64,000 nt of DNA from Duganella levis (lineage in GTDB: Bacteria > Pseudomonadota > Gammaproteobacteria > Burkholderiales > Burkholderiaceae_D): NCBI RefSeq assembly GCF_009857605.1, contig NZ_WWCT01000018.1, positions 1 to 64,000 of the forward strand. Reading direction: 5' to 3'. Shown here piece after piece: positions 23,483 to 32,007 of the stretch (its first letter is position 1; every line of letters begins with the position of its first letter). Position numbers and translations under genes: made by a program. Below the pieces are notes generated by a model. It was given only the letters and a program-made list of their open reading frames with translations, was not told where the DNA came from and did no database searches.

Positions 23483-23809
23483 ATGTTTAACGCTCTGCGC
23501 ACCACCATCATCGCCGCCGCCTTCCTCACCGGCGCCGCCCACGCTTCGGTCAATCCGCATCCACAATTCGGCATGGCCACCAGCAATGACAACGCCGACC
23601 GCCAGGTGACCATCAACGCCAATACCAAGTCGGTCAACGTCAACAACGGCGACACCGTGGCCTTCAACGTCAACGGCAAGACCTTCACCTGGCATTTTGA
23701 CACGCTGCACGCCGAAGAAGCTTTCAGCCTGGCCAAAATCGCCCCGGCCGGTATCGATCTCGGCAACGTGACGGTCTACGTCGGCAGCAACCCGCTGTAC
23801 CGAGGCTAA
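23483..23809 (+). CDS. CzcE-like periplasmic metal-binding protein
   Basis: A 108-aa secreted protein with signal peptide MFNALRTTIIAAAFLTGAAHA and a small beta-rich domain: VTINANTKSVNVNNGDTVAF, then FTWHFDTLHAEEAFSLAKIAP. This matches the CzcE family, whose Cupriavidus prototype binds copper. Histidines in WHFDTLHAEE are plausible ligands. The ATG at 23483 has AAAGGAAA upstream. It is the first gene of an operon with DUF305 and YncE proteins, divergent from the metal-type two-component system. Confidence 0.85.
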   Translation: MFNALRTTIIAAAFLTGAAHASVNPHPQFGMATSNDNADRQVTINANTKSVNVNNGDTVAFNVNGKTFTWHFDTLHAEEAFSLAKIAPAGIDLGNVTVYVGSNPLYRG

Positions 23810-23813
23810 GCTG

Positions 23814-24230
23814 GTGCGCGCCGCCCTCATCGCCGGCCTGGCCGCCCTGTCGCTCACAGCGGCAGCGGCCAGCGCGCAGGAGCACCACCATCATGGCGAG
23901 GCCGCATCGACGCCCCCGGCGTCGGCAGCGCCGCCCGTCTTCGTCGCCAGCAGCGCCAAGCCGTTCAGCGCGCTGATGGACGATGCCATGGCCGTCATGG
24001 ACGCCGGCATGCGCCAGGCGCCGATGAACGGCAATCCCGACCACGACTTCGTCACCATGATGATGCCCCATCACCAGGGCGCTGTCGACATGGCAAAAGC
24101 AGTGCTGCTGTCTACACAAGATCCAGAAATCCGCAACCTGGCGCTGGGCATCATCGCCGAGCAGCAAGTCGAAATCCAAGTCATGCAGGCCTGGCTACAA
24201 CACCATCTCACCAAGGAGACCACCAAATGA
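23814..24230 (+). CDS. DUF305 family secreted protein
   Basis: A 138-aa protein with a signal peptide (RAALIAGLAALSLTAAAASA), a His cluster EHHHHGEA at the mature N-terminus, and a DUF305 four-helix domain with the hallmark DFVTMMMPHHQGAVDMAKAVL and a second IIAEQQVEIQVMQAWL. DUF305 proteins are often found in copper-responsive operons and resemble ferritin-like bundles. The start is GTG at 23814, 4 bases after the czcE-like stop. Its stop overlaps the YncE start (ATGA). Metal binding is likely from the His content but not shown. Confidence 0.88.
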   Translation: MRAALIAGLAALSLTAAAASAQEHHHHGEAASTPPASAAPPVFVASSAKPFSALMDDAMAVMDAGMRQAPMNGNPDHDFVTMMMPHHQGAVDMAKAVLLSTQDPEIRNLALGIIAEQQVEIQVMQAWLQHHLTKETTK

Positions 24231-25573
24231 AGCAACTCGCATTCGCCGCCGCCATCGGCATGGCCCTCAGCGTTCACGCCGAAGCCGCCATCTCGCCGCT
24301 GGACCGGGTCTATACGGCCGACCAGAATACCAATACTGTCTCCGTCTTCAGCCCGGCGAGCAACACCCTGCTCGGCCAGATCAAACTGGGCAACCAGCGG
24401 CCGGACGTGCTGTCGCCGCTGTACAAGGGCGAGATCAACGTGCACGGCCTGGGCTTCTCCCCCGACCATAAGACGCTGATTGCGATTTCCAACGGCTCCA
24501 ACTCGGTCACCTTTATTGATACCGCCACCAACAAGGTCAAAGGCAAGACCTACGTCGGCCGCTCGCCGCATGAAGGTTTCTTCAGCGCCGATGGCAAGGA
24601 AGTCTGGGTAGTGGTGCGCGGTGAAGACTATATTTCGGTAATCGATCCGGTGACCTTCAAGGAAACCCACCGCATCCAGACCGAACTGGGACCGGGCATG
24701 GTGCAGTTCCATCCGGATGGCAAGCTGGCGTTCGCCGTTTCCAGCTTTACGCCAACCGTCGACATCATCGACGTGGCGACGCACACCATCATCAAGCGCG
24801 TCAGCGTAGTCAGCCCGTTCTCGCCGTTCCTGCAATTTACCCCGGACTACAGCGAAATCTGGATGACGCACAAGGATGTCGGCAAGGTCACGCGCATCAG
24901 CACCAAGACGCTGGAAGTGACTGGCGTGATCGACACTGGCTTCATTACCAACCACCTGGCGTTTGCCAAGGTCGGCGGCGAAGTGCGCGCCTATGTGACG
25001 ATCGGCGGCGAAAATGTGGTCAAGGTGTACAGCACCGGCCCGCAAGCCAAGCTGCTGGCGACCATTCCGACCGGCGCGTTGCCGCACGGCGCCTGGACCT
25101 CGGACGACAACAGCCGCGTCTACATCGGCCTGGAAAACGGCGACGGCGTGCAGGTAATCGACACCGCCACCAATAAAGTGATCGCCACCATGGGCGGCGG
25201 ACAAGCGCCGCAAGCGCTGGTCTATCTGTCGAATGTGGCGCCGTCGGCCACAGATGCTTCCAACCTGGTGCCGCGCGTGAACCAGGATTCGGTGAATATC
25301 CAGCTGAAGCCGGTCGGCGGCGAGGCCAAGGGCTTTGTGGTGGTGCGCAGCCTGGGCGTGGTGGAGTCGATCGAGGCCTTTCTGTACAAGCTGAAGCCGG
25401 ATACGCAATATGACGTCTATGCCGGCACCGGCGCAGCGCCGGTCGGCAGCTTCCGCACCAACGCCATGGGCATGGCCAACGGCACCATGATCGGTCCCGG
25501 CCACGCCGATGGCGCCATCACGGTCAAGCAGACCGGTGGCGCCACCGTTCTGACCTCCCTATCCCATAAGTAA
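24227..25573 (+). CDS. YncE-family beta-propeller protein
   Basis: A 448-aa secreted protein. A signal peptide (MKQLAFAAAIGMALSVHAEA) is followed by a seven-bladed propeller of YVTN-type repeats: VYTADQNTNTVSVFSPASNT, LIAISNGSNSVTFIDTATNK, VWVVVRGEDYISVIDPVT, VYIGLENGDGVQVIDTATNK. About 100 extra C-terminal residues form a beta-rich domain. YncE relatives are periplasmic and of uncertain role. It overlaps the DUF305 gene by 4 bases and completes the metal-linked operon. A weak hairpin with T-run follows at 25582-25605. Confidence 0.88.
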   Translation: MKQLAFAAAIGMALSVHAEAAISPLDRVYTADQNTNTVSVFSPASNTLLGQIKLGNQRPDVLSPLYKGEINVHGLGFSPDHKTLIAISNGSNSVTFIDTATNKVKGKTYVGRSPHEGFFSADGKEVWVVVRGEDYISVIDPVTFKETHRIQTELGPGMVQFHPDGKLAFAVSSFTPTVDIIDVATHTIIKRVSVVSPFSPFLQFTPDYSEIWMTHKDVGKVTRISTKTLEVTGVIDTGFITNHLAFAKVGGEVRAYVTIGGENVVKVYSTGPQAKLLATIPTGALPHGAWTSDDNSRVYIGLENGDGVQVIDTATNKVIATMGGGQAPQALVYLSNVAPSATDASNLVPRVNQDSVNIQLKPVGGEAKGFVVVRSLGVVESIEAFLYKLKPDTQYDVYAGTGAAPVGSFRTNAMGMANGTMIGPGHADGAITVKQTGGATVLTSLSHK

Positions 25574-25581
25574 GAGGATTG

Positions 25582-25605
25582 TTGAGCCAGACTCAAATCT
25601 CTTTT
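25582..25605 (+). terminator. Weak hairpin with T-run after the YncE gene
   Basis: A short stem TTGAG-ccaga-CTCAA is followed by ATCTCTTTTT. It lies just after the stop of the metal operon and may attenuate or end transcription before the cyclase gene. The stem is only 5 bp. Confidence 0.35.
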
Positions 25606-25640
25606 TACCGTGCGGTGCTTGCCGCTTCCTACCGTGCCAC

Positions 25641-25670
25641 TGAGACTGGGGCTCTACCCCATCTCAGGAG
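25641..25670 (+). promoter_or_regulatory. Stem-loop directly abutting the ribosome binding site of the cyclase gene
   Basis: TGAGACTGGGG-ctcta-CCCCATCTCA forms a 10-bp stem with one bulged C (25641-25666). The GGAG of the next gene follows immediately at 25667-25670, 5 bases before its ATG. The placement is suited to translational control or to protecting the mRNA 5' end. It does not match a riboswitch class I know. Confidence 0.45.
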
Positions 25671-25675
25671 ACACA

Positions 25676-26557
25676 ATGCAAAACAAGCCAAGCTGGTATC
25701 CGTCGCGCTTTGGCGCGGAAGATGAAATCGGCGCCGCCAACCTTATCACGCCGGAACGGGTGCTGAAGGCGGCGGCGCTGATCAAGACCGGCCGCACCTA
25801 TCCGCTGGCGGTGCCGGTCAGCAAAGACCTGCCGGCCTTCCGCCACCGCAGCTTCAAACTGTACAACATCCAGCCAGGCGAACAGGCCGGCAAAACCACG
25901 GGGCCGAACCAGTTCACCTTCAACGACGAACTGGCGGTGGCGTGGACCGGCGTCGGCACGCAGCTCAACGGCATAGGCCATATCGGCATCAATCATGTGT
26001 ATTACAACGGTAATGACGCCAAGGACTTCGTCACTGTTGAGGGCGTGAAAAAGCTAGGTGTGGAGAAAGTGCCGCCGCTGGTGGCGCGCGGCGTGGTGCT
26101 GGATATGACGGTGCATTTCGGCGTTGATATCGTGCCGGGCGGCACTACGATCACGGTGGCGGACATTGAGGCCACGCTGGCGCGCCAAGGCATAACGATC
26201 GAAGCTGGCGATGTGGTGCTGTTCAATACCGGCTGGCTGGAACTGATCGGCAAGGACGACAAGCAATTCCTGGAAGTCGAGCCGGGCATCGACATTGAAG
26301 CCGCCAAGTGGCTGGCTGAGCGCGATATCGTCGCTTTCGGCGGCGACACCTGGGCCTCGGAGGTCTATCCGAACCCGACCGGCGAGGAATTCCCCGTCAA
26401 CCAGTTCATGCTGGCCCAACGCGGCATCTACAACCTGGAACTGATCGACACCCGGGCGCTGCTGCGCGACGGCGTCTTTGAATTCCTGTTTGTGCTGGGC
26501 CAGCCGTTGTATGTCGGCTCGACCCAGGTCAACATCAATCCGGTCGCGATCGCCTGA
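25676..26557 (+). CDS. Cyclase family protein (kynurenine formamidase-like metal hydrolase)
   Basis: A 293-aa member of the putative cyclase (PF04199-type) family. After PSRFGAEDEIGAANLITPE come VAWTGVGTQLNGIGHIGINH, the region corresponding to the metal-binding HxGTHxD motif but with G-I-N-H here, and RGVVLDMTVHFGVDIVPGG, then GDVVLFNTGWLEL and FGGDTWASEVYP. Relatives hydrolyse N-formylkynurenine, isatin or lactones using Mn or Zn; the substrate here cannot be set. The start at 25676 follows GGAG and a stem-loop. It is convergent with the alpha/beta hydrolase, 3 bases apart. Confidence 0.87.
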   Translation: MQNKPSWYPSRFGAEDEIGAANLITPERVLKAAALIKTGRTYPLAVPVSKDLPAFRHRSFKLYNIQPGEQAGKTTGPNQFTFNDELAVAWTGVGTQLNGIGHIGINHVYYNGNDAKDFVTVEGVKKLGVEKVPPLVARGVVLDMTVHFGVDIVPGGTTITVADIEATLARQGITIEAGDVVLFNTGWLELIGKDDKQFLEVEPGIDIEAAKWLAERDIVAFGGDTWASEVYPNPTGEEFPVNQFMLAQRGIYNLELIDTRALLRDGVFEFLFVLGQPLYVGSTQVNINPVAIA

Positions 26558-26560
26558 TTC

Positions 26561-27295
26561 TTACTTCGCTGCTTCCAGGATCAGATTAGCGATCTCGTCC
26601 GCATGCGAGATCATCGACAGGTGGCTCGACGCCAGCTCGATGGTCTTGGCGCCCATGCGCTTGGCCAGGAAACGTTCCAGGTCCGGCGAGGTGGTGCGGT
26701 CGTTGGTCGATACCGCATAATAGGTCGGCTTGACCTTCCAGGCCGCCTGCGTGGTGCGGGCGCTGAACAAGGTCTGCGAGATGCGGCCCTGGCCAGCGTA
26801 CAGCACGCGGGCGCGCGCCGGGTCCAGGTCGCCGCCGAAGTCGCGCACAAACGCTTCCTCGCTCAGTTGCGCAAAACCGTCCGCCGACTTGACCAGACCG
26901 GCACTGGCCGGCGGCGCCGGGAACTTGGCCGCCAGCGCGCCGTAATCCTCACCGGCATCCGGCGCCCGCGCCGCCACATATACCAGCGCCTTGACCTTCG
27001 GATCGACGCCCGTCTCGCTGATCACCGTGCCGGCCCACGAATGGCCGACCAGCACCACCGGCCCATCCTGCAGCGCCAGCACGCGGCGGGTGGCGTCGGC
27101 GTCGTCCGTCAGCGAGGTCAGCGGGTTCTGTACGGAGGTGACATGCTTGCCGGCTTTCTGCAATTTGGCGATCACGTCATTCCAGCACGAGCCGTCGGCG
27201 TACGCGCCATGCACTAACACGATATTATTAACTTCTGCCGAAGCGGCGCCGGAGAACAGTGCGGCGAAGGCGCCGGCCAGTAACAGCTTTTTCAT
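26561..27295 (-). CDS. Secreted alpha/beta hydrolase
   Basis: A 244-aa protein with signal peptide MKKLLLAGAFAALFSGAASA and an alpha/beta hydrolase fold: oxyanion region IVLVHGAYADGSCWND, nucleophile elbow VVLVGHSWAGTV (Ser), acidic residue in the STNDRTTSPD segment and catalytic His in LASSHLSMISHADE. It resembles the salicylate esterase/hydroxynitrile lyase-like group common in proteobacteria. The start at 27295 follows GGAAACC; the frame upstream is AT-rich and non-coding. The substrate is unknown. Confidence 0.88.
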   Translation of the reverse strand: MKKLLLAGAFAALFSGAASAEVNNIVLVHGAYADGSCWNDVIAKLQKAGKHVTSVQNPLTSLTDDADATRRVLALQDGPVVLVGHSWAGTVISETGVDPKVKALVYVAARAPDAGEDYGALAAKFPAPPASAGLVKSADGFAQLSEEAFVRDFGGDLDPARARVLYAGQGRISQTLFSARTTQAAWKVKPTYYAVSTNDRTTSPDLERFLAKRMGAKTIELASSHLSMISHADEIANLILEAAK

Positions 27296-27638
27296 GATGG
27301 TTTCCTTCAGTGGTGAGAATGAAACCAGTATAAAAATCTCTCCCTGACGGCAAGGTGACAGCGAGATTACAAACAGATTACATTCCGGCGTGGAATACAG
27401 CTTATGTACCGATTGATACATGCCAGAAACAATTCTTAAGTCAACTATAACGATTAAGACGATAAAATTATTCACTAATGTAGCAATTGTTAGCATCCCT
27501 GCTGCATAAGCGCAGCATCATCAGCTTCACCTTGGCATTGATTAGCCTGGCTCATAAGGTCATGCGATTCCGCCGCATTATTCAAAATGCTGCACCGCGC
27601 TATATTGTCCGGTCAGTCTGTCCCTGGGGGTAATTTGT
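27296..27638. other. AT-rich divergent control region
   Basis: These 343 bases separate the alpha/beta hydrolase (minus) from the RND operon (plus). The region is clearly AT-richer than its flanks and should hold both promoters. I see no convincing operator palindrome, RNA gene or open frame with an RBS. A GGGGG stretch at 27626-27630 serves the permease GTG. Confidence 0.6.
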
Positions 27639-30600
27639 GTGTTAATTGAAATCGTCCGCGTGGCGCTCCGGCGTCCCTATACATTTGTGGTCATGGCCTT
27701 GCTGCTGCTGATCATCGGTCCGCTGGCAGCAATGCGCACGCCGACCGACATCTTCCCCGATATCCGGATTCCGGTGATCGCGGTGGCATGGCAGTACACC
27801 GGCCAGCCGCCCGACCAGATGGCAGGCCGCGTCTCGACCCTGTTCCAGCGCGCGCTGACCACCACGGTCAACGACATTGAACACATCGAGGCCAACACCT
27901 TCACCGGCGTTTCCATCGTCAAGATCTTCTTCCAGCCGGGCGTCAACGTGGCGGTGGCCAATGCCCAGGTGACGGCGATCTCGCAGGCGCTGCTGAAGCA
28001 GATGCCGGCCGGTATCACCCCGCCGCTGATCATTAACTACAATGCGGCCACTGTGCCGATTCTGCAAGTGGCGCTATCGGGCAAAGGCCTGACGGAACAG
28101 CAGCTGTCCGACCTGGGCACCAACACCGTCCGCACGCCGCTGGTCAGCGTGCCGGGCGCGGCGATTCCGCTGCCATACGGCGGCAAGCAGCGCCAGGTGC
28201 AGATTGACGTCGATCCGGCGCTGTTGCAAGCGCGCGGCCTGTCGGCGCAGGACATCGCCAATGCGCTGGCTGCACAAAACGTGCTGACCCCGGTCGGTAC
28301 GCAGAAAATCGATTCGCTCGAATACACCATCCAGCTCAACAGCGCGCCAACGGCCATCGCCGACCTGGCCCGCCTGCCGGTGAAAGTGGTCAACGGCACC
28401 ACCATCTACCTGGGCGACATCGCCAACGTCCACGACGGCAATGCGCCGCAGACCAACGTGGTGCACGTCGACGGCAGCCGCTCGGTGCTGATGTCGGTGC
28501 TGAAAAATGGCTCGACCTCGACGCTGGCAATTGTCGACGGCATCCGCAACAAGATCGACACGCTGAAATCCGGCTGGCCGGAAGCGCTGAAAGTCACGCC
28601 GATCAATGACCAGTCCGTGTTCGTGCGCGCTGCAATCAAAGGCGTGGCGTCGGAAGGCGTGATCGCCGCCGCGCTGACCAGCCTGATGATCCTGCTGTTC
28701 CTCGGCAGCTGGCGCTCGACCATTATTATTGCCGTGTCGATTCCGCTGTCGATTCTCGGCTCCATCATCGCCCTGTCGGCGATCGGCGAGTCGCTCAACC
28801 TGATGACCCTGGGCGGCCTGGCGCTGGCCGTGGGTATCCTGGTCGATGATGCGACCGTGACCATCGAAAACATCAACTGGCACCTGGAACAAGGCAAGCC
28901 GGTGGAAACCTCGATCATGGACGGCGCGGCGCAGATCGCCACGCCAGCCTTCGTCTCGCTGCTGTGTATCTGTATCGTGTTCGTGCCGATGTTCTTCCTG
29001 GACGGCGTGTCGCGCTTCCTGTTCGTGCCGATGGCCGAGGCAGTGATCTTCGCGATGATCTTCTCGTTCCTGCTGTCGCGTACCCTGGTACCGACCATGG
29101 CCAACTACCTGCTGAAACCGCACGACACCGGCGAAGGTCATGCCCACGGTCACCACGGCGCGGCCACGCTGCCGCCATCGCGCAATCCGCTGGTCAACTT
29201 CCAGCGCGCCTTCGAAGCCCGCTTCGAGCGCCTGCGCGCCGGTTACTACGGCATCCTGGAATCGGCGATCGGCAGCCGTCCGAAGTTCATCATCGGCTTC
29301 ATGGTGGTGGTTCTGGCCTCGTTCGCGCTGGTGCCTTTCCTGGGCAGTAACTTCTTCCCATCGGTCGACTCCGGCCAGGTGCTGCTGCACGTGCGCGTGC
29401 CGGTCGGCACCCGGATCGAAGAAACTGCGGCCCGCTTCGCCCACATCGAGCAAGCCATCCGCCGCGTGATCCCGTCCAAGGAAATCGTCACCATGACCGA
29501 TAACATCGGCATGCCGGCCAGCTCGATCAATATGGTGTACAACAACACCGGCATGATGGGCACCCAGGACGGCGACTTCCAGATCGCACTGGGCGAAGAC
29601 CATGCGCCGACCGCCGAGTACGTGCGCAAGCTGCGCAAGGTACTGCCGGAAGAGTTCCCGGACACCACCTTCTCGTTCCCGCCAGCCGACATCGTCGGCC
29701 AGATTCTGAACTTCGGTTCGCCGGCGCCGATCGATATCCAGATCCGCGGCGCCAAGCTGGATGACAACTACGTCTACGCCGACAAGCTGCTGAAACGTAT
29801 CCGCGCCATCAAAGGCGTGGCCGATGCCCGCATCCAGCAGTCGAACAAGGCGCCGGTGTTCAACGTCGACCTCGACCGTACCCAGGCGCAGCAACTGGGC
29901 CTGAACACGCGCGACATCACCAACAGCATGGTGGTCAACCTGGCCGGTTCGTCGCAGGTGGCGCCGACTTTCTGGCTGAATCCGGCCAACGGCGTCAGCT
30001 ATCCGATCGTCATGCAGACCCCGCAACCGCAGCTCGATTCGCTGACGGCGCTGGCCAACCTGCCGGTTGGTAACGGCAGCACCACCGGCACCGCCACCCT
30101 GGGCGGCGTCGCCAAGTTCCAGCGCGGCACCGCGTCGGCGCTGGTCAGCCAGTACGACATCGCGCCAATGGTGCAGATCTACGCCACCACCCAGGACCGT
30201 GACCTCGGCGCCGTCGCCAAGGACATCAACAAGGTGCTGGAAGAAACCAAGGCCGAACTGCCTAAGGGTTCGTCGGCGCAAATGCTGGGCCAGGTGAAAA
30301 CCATGGACCGCGCCTTCTCCGGCCTGCTGTTCGGCCTGCTGGGCGCCGTGGTGCTGATTTACTTCCTGATCGTGGTCAACTTCCAGTCGTGGCTGGACCC
30401 GGCCGTGATCGTCTCGGCGCTGCCGGCCGCCTTGGCCGGTATCGTCTGGATGCTGTTCGCCACCAATACCACGCTGTCGGTGCCGGCACTGACCGGCGCC
30501 ATCATGTGTATGGGTGTGGCCACCGCCAACTCGGTGCTGGTGATCTCGTTTGCGCGTGAACGCCTGGAAGAACTGGGCGACGCCACCGCCGCTGCACTGG

Positions 30601-30863
30601 AAGCCGGCTCGGTCCGCTTCCGTCCGGTGCTGATGACGGCGCTGTCGATGATCATCGGCATGCTGCCGATGGCCCTCGGCCTGGGCGATGGCGGCGAGCA
30701 GAATGCGCCGCTGGGCCGCGCCGTGATCGGTGGCCTGATCTTCGCGACCACCGCAACGCTGCTGTTCGTGCCTGTGGTGTTCAGCCTGGTGCACAAAAAG
30801 CATGCGCCGAAATCCCAATCTAACGACCAACCTATTTCCGGAGCACCTGTCCATGCAAACTAA
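27639..30863 (+). CDS. RND efflux transporter, inner-membrane permease (AcrB/HAE1 type)
   Basis: A 1074-aa proton-driven pump subunit with the usual two halves of six membrane helices each. The TM4 motif GILVDDATVTIENINWHLEQG carries the paired Asp of the proton relay. The large cytoplasmic loop has a His-rich stretch GEGHAHGHHGA, and the second half has TGAIMCMGVATANSVLVISFA and MIIGMLPMALGLGDGGEQNAPLG. Drug/solvent efflux is more likely than metal export because the HAE-type segments dominate. The start is GTG at 27639 with GGGGG nine bases upstream. Its stop overlaps the adaptor start by 11 bases. Confidence 0.93.
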   Translation: MLIEIVRVALRRPYTFVVMALLLLIIGPLAAMRTPTDIFPDIRIPVIAVAWQYTGQPPDQMAGRVSTLFQRALTTTVNDIEHIEANTFTGVSIVKIFFQPGVNVAVANAQVTAISQALLKQMPAGITPPLIINYNAATVPILQVALSGKGLTEQQLSDLGTNTVRTPLVSVPGAAIPLPYGGKQRQVQIDVDPALLQARGLSAQDIANALAAQNVLTPVGTQKIDSLEYTIQLNSAPTAIADLARLPVKVVNGTTIYLGDIANVHDGNAPQTNVVHVDGSRSVLMSVLKNGSTSTLAIVDGIRNKIDTLKSGWPEALKVTPINDQSVFVRAAIKGVASEGVIAAALTSLMILLFLGSWRSTIIIAVSIPLSILGSIIALSAIGESLNLMTLGGLALAVGILVDDATVTIENINWHLEQGKPVETSIMDGAAQIATPAFVSLLCICIVFVPMFFLDGVSRFLFVPMAEAVIFAMIFSFLLSRTLVPTMANYLLKPHDTGEGHAHGHHGAATLPPSRNPLVNFQRAFEARFERLRAGYYGILESAIGSRPKFIIGFMVVVLASFALVPFLGSNFFPSVDSGQVLLHVRVPVGTRIEETAARFAHIEQAIRRVIPSKEIVTMTDNIGMPASSINMVYNNTGMMGTQDGDFQIALGEDHAPTAEYVRKLRKVLPEEFPDTTFSFPPADIVGQILNFGSPAPIDIQIRGAKLDDNYVYADKLLKRIRAIKGVADARIQQSNKAPVFNVDLDRTQAQQLGLNTRDITNSMVVNLAGSSQVAPTFWLNPANGVSYPIVMQTPQPQLDSLTALANLPVGNGSTTGTATLGGVAKFQRGTASALVSQYDIAPMVQIYATTQDRDLGAVAKDINKVLEETKAELPKGSSAQMLGQVKTMDRAFSGLLFGLLGAVVLIYFLIVVNFQSWLDPAVIVSALPAALAGIVWMLFATNTTLSVPALTGAIMCMGVATANSVLVISFARERLEELGDATAAALEAGSVRFRPVLMTALSMIIGMLPMALGLGDGGEQNAPLGRAVIGGLIFATTATLLFVPVVFSLVHKKHAPKSQSNDQPISGAPVHAN

Positions 30864-32007
30864 AACTACTCGTATGGGTCACAAGCCGCTGGCCCTGGGT
30901 CTGATCGTGCTAGCCGCCGCCCTGGTGGCAGCCGGCGTGATGAGCCGCCGCTCGGTCGCCGAGCAAGTCAACGAAGCCAGCGCGCCGCTGGTGCCGATGG
31001 TCAGCGTGCTGGCCGTCAAACCGATCACCGGCGCGCCGCTGGAACTGCCGGCTCGCATCGAAGCGTGGCAACGCGCGCCGATCTACGCCCGCGTCAGCGG
31101 CTACCTGAAAAGCTGGAGCGTCGACATCGGCGCGCCGGTCAAATCGGGCCAGCAGCTGGCCGATATCGAAACGCCTGACCTCGACCAGCAACTGCTGCAA
31201 GCCAAGGCCGAACTGGCCAGCGCGCGCAGCAACCTGACGCTGGCGGCCAGCACCGCCAAGCGCTGGCAGGGTCTGCTGACGGCGGACGCCGTCTCGCACC
31301 AGGAAGCCGATGAGAAAGCCGGCGACCTGGCCGCCAAACAGGCCGCCGTCAGCGCCATGCAGGCGAATGTCGACCGCGTGCAATCGCTGCAGCGCTACAC
31401 CCGCCTGGTGGCGCCGTTCGACGGCGTGGTCACCACCCGCAACACCGATGTCGGCGCGCTGATCAGCGTCGGCGGTGCGCCGGGCACGGAACTGTTCGTG
31501 GTGTCCGACATCAGCCGCCTGCGCGTCTACGTCAACGTGCCGCAACGCCAGATCGCCGCCATCAAGGTCGGCGACAAGGCCGAGTTGAGCGTGCCGGAAC
31601 GTCCGGGCAAGACCTTCATAGCCACCGTGCAGTCGCTGTCGCAGTCGATCAATGTCAGCTCCGGCGCCATGCTGGTCCAGCTGACCGTGCAGAACGACAG
31701 CCATGACCTGCTGCCGGGCGGTTACGCCTCGCTGCACTTCGACGCGCCGCTGACCAGCAACGCGCTGAGCATCCCGCCAAGCGCGCTGATCTTCAACAAG
31801 GCCGGCACCCAAGTGGCGACGCTGGGCAAGGATAACCACGTGGTAGTGAAAACCATCACCGTCGGCCGCGACCTCGGCAACGTGCTGGAAATCGCCTCCG
31901 GCCTGGATAGCAACGACCAGGTGATCGCCAATCCGCCGGACGGCGTCGCCACCGGCGATGTGGTCCGCGTTGCCGCTGCTGCCACCAACGCCAAGGCCAA
32001 GCTGTGA
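30853..32007 (+). CDS. RND efflux periplasmic adaptor (membrane fusion protein)
   Basis: A 384-aa adaptor. An N-terminal membrane helix (ALGLIVLAAALVAAGVM) is followed by the lipoyl half YARVSGYLKSWSVDIGAPVKSG, a coiled-coil hairpin about 110-180, the second lipoyl half YTRLVAPFDGVVTTRNTDVG, and beta-barrel and membrane-proximal domains (LLPGGYASLHF, IPPSALIFN). It connects the permease to the outer-membrane channel. The ATG at 30853 lies inside the end of the permease gene. No lipobox cysteine is present. Confidence 0.93.
   Translation: MQTKTTRMGHKPLALGLIVLAAALVAAGVMSRRSVAEQVNEASAPLVPMVSVLAVKPITGAPLELPARIEAWQRAPIYARVSGYLKSWSVDIGAPVKSGQQLADIETPDLDQQLLQAKAELASARSNLTLAASTAKRWQGLLTADAVSHQEADEKAGDLAAKQAAVSAMQANVDRVQSLQRYTRLVAPFDGVVTTRNTDVGALISVGGAPGTELFVVSDISRLRVYVNVPQRQIAAIKVGDKAELSVPERPGKTFIATVQSLSQSINVSSGAMLVQLTVQNDSHDLLPGGYASLHFDAPLTSNALSIPPSALIFNKAGTQVATLGKDNHVVVKTITVGRDLGNVLEIASGLDSNDQVIANPPDGVATGDVVRVAAAATNAKAKL

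Noticed and set aside
24071..25504. A 477-codon frame opposite the YncE gene
   Set aside because: Antisense shadow; the propeller protein with signal peptide and ATGA coupling explains the region.
28074..30854. A 926-codon frame opposite the RND permease
   Set aside because: His/Arg/Gln-rich antisense shadow with no motif; the plus strand encodes a canonical permease over the same bases.
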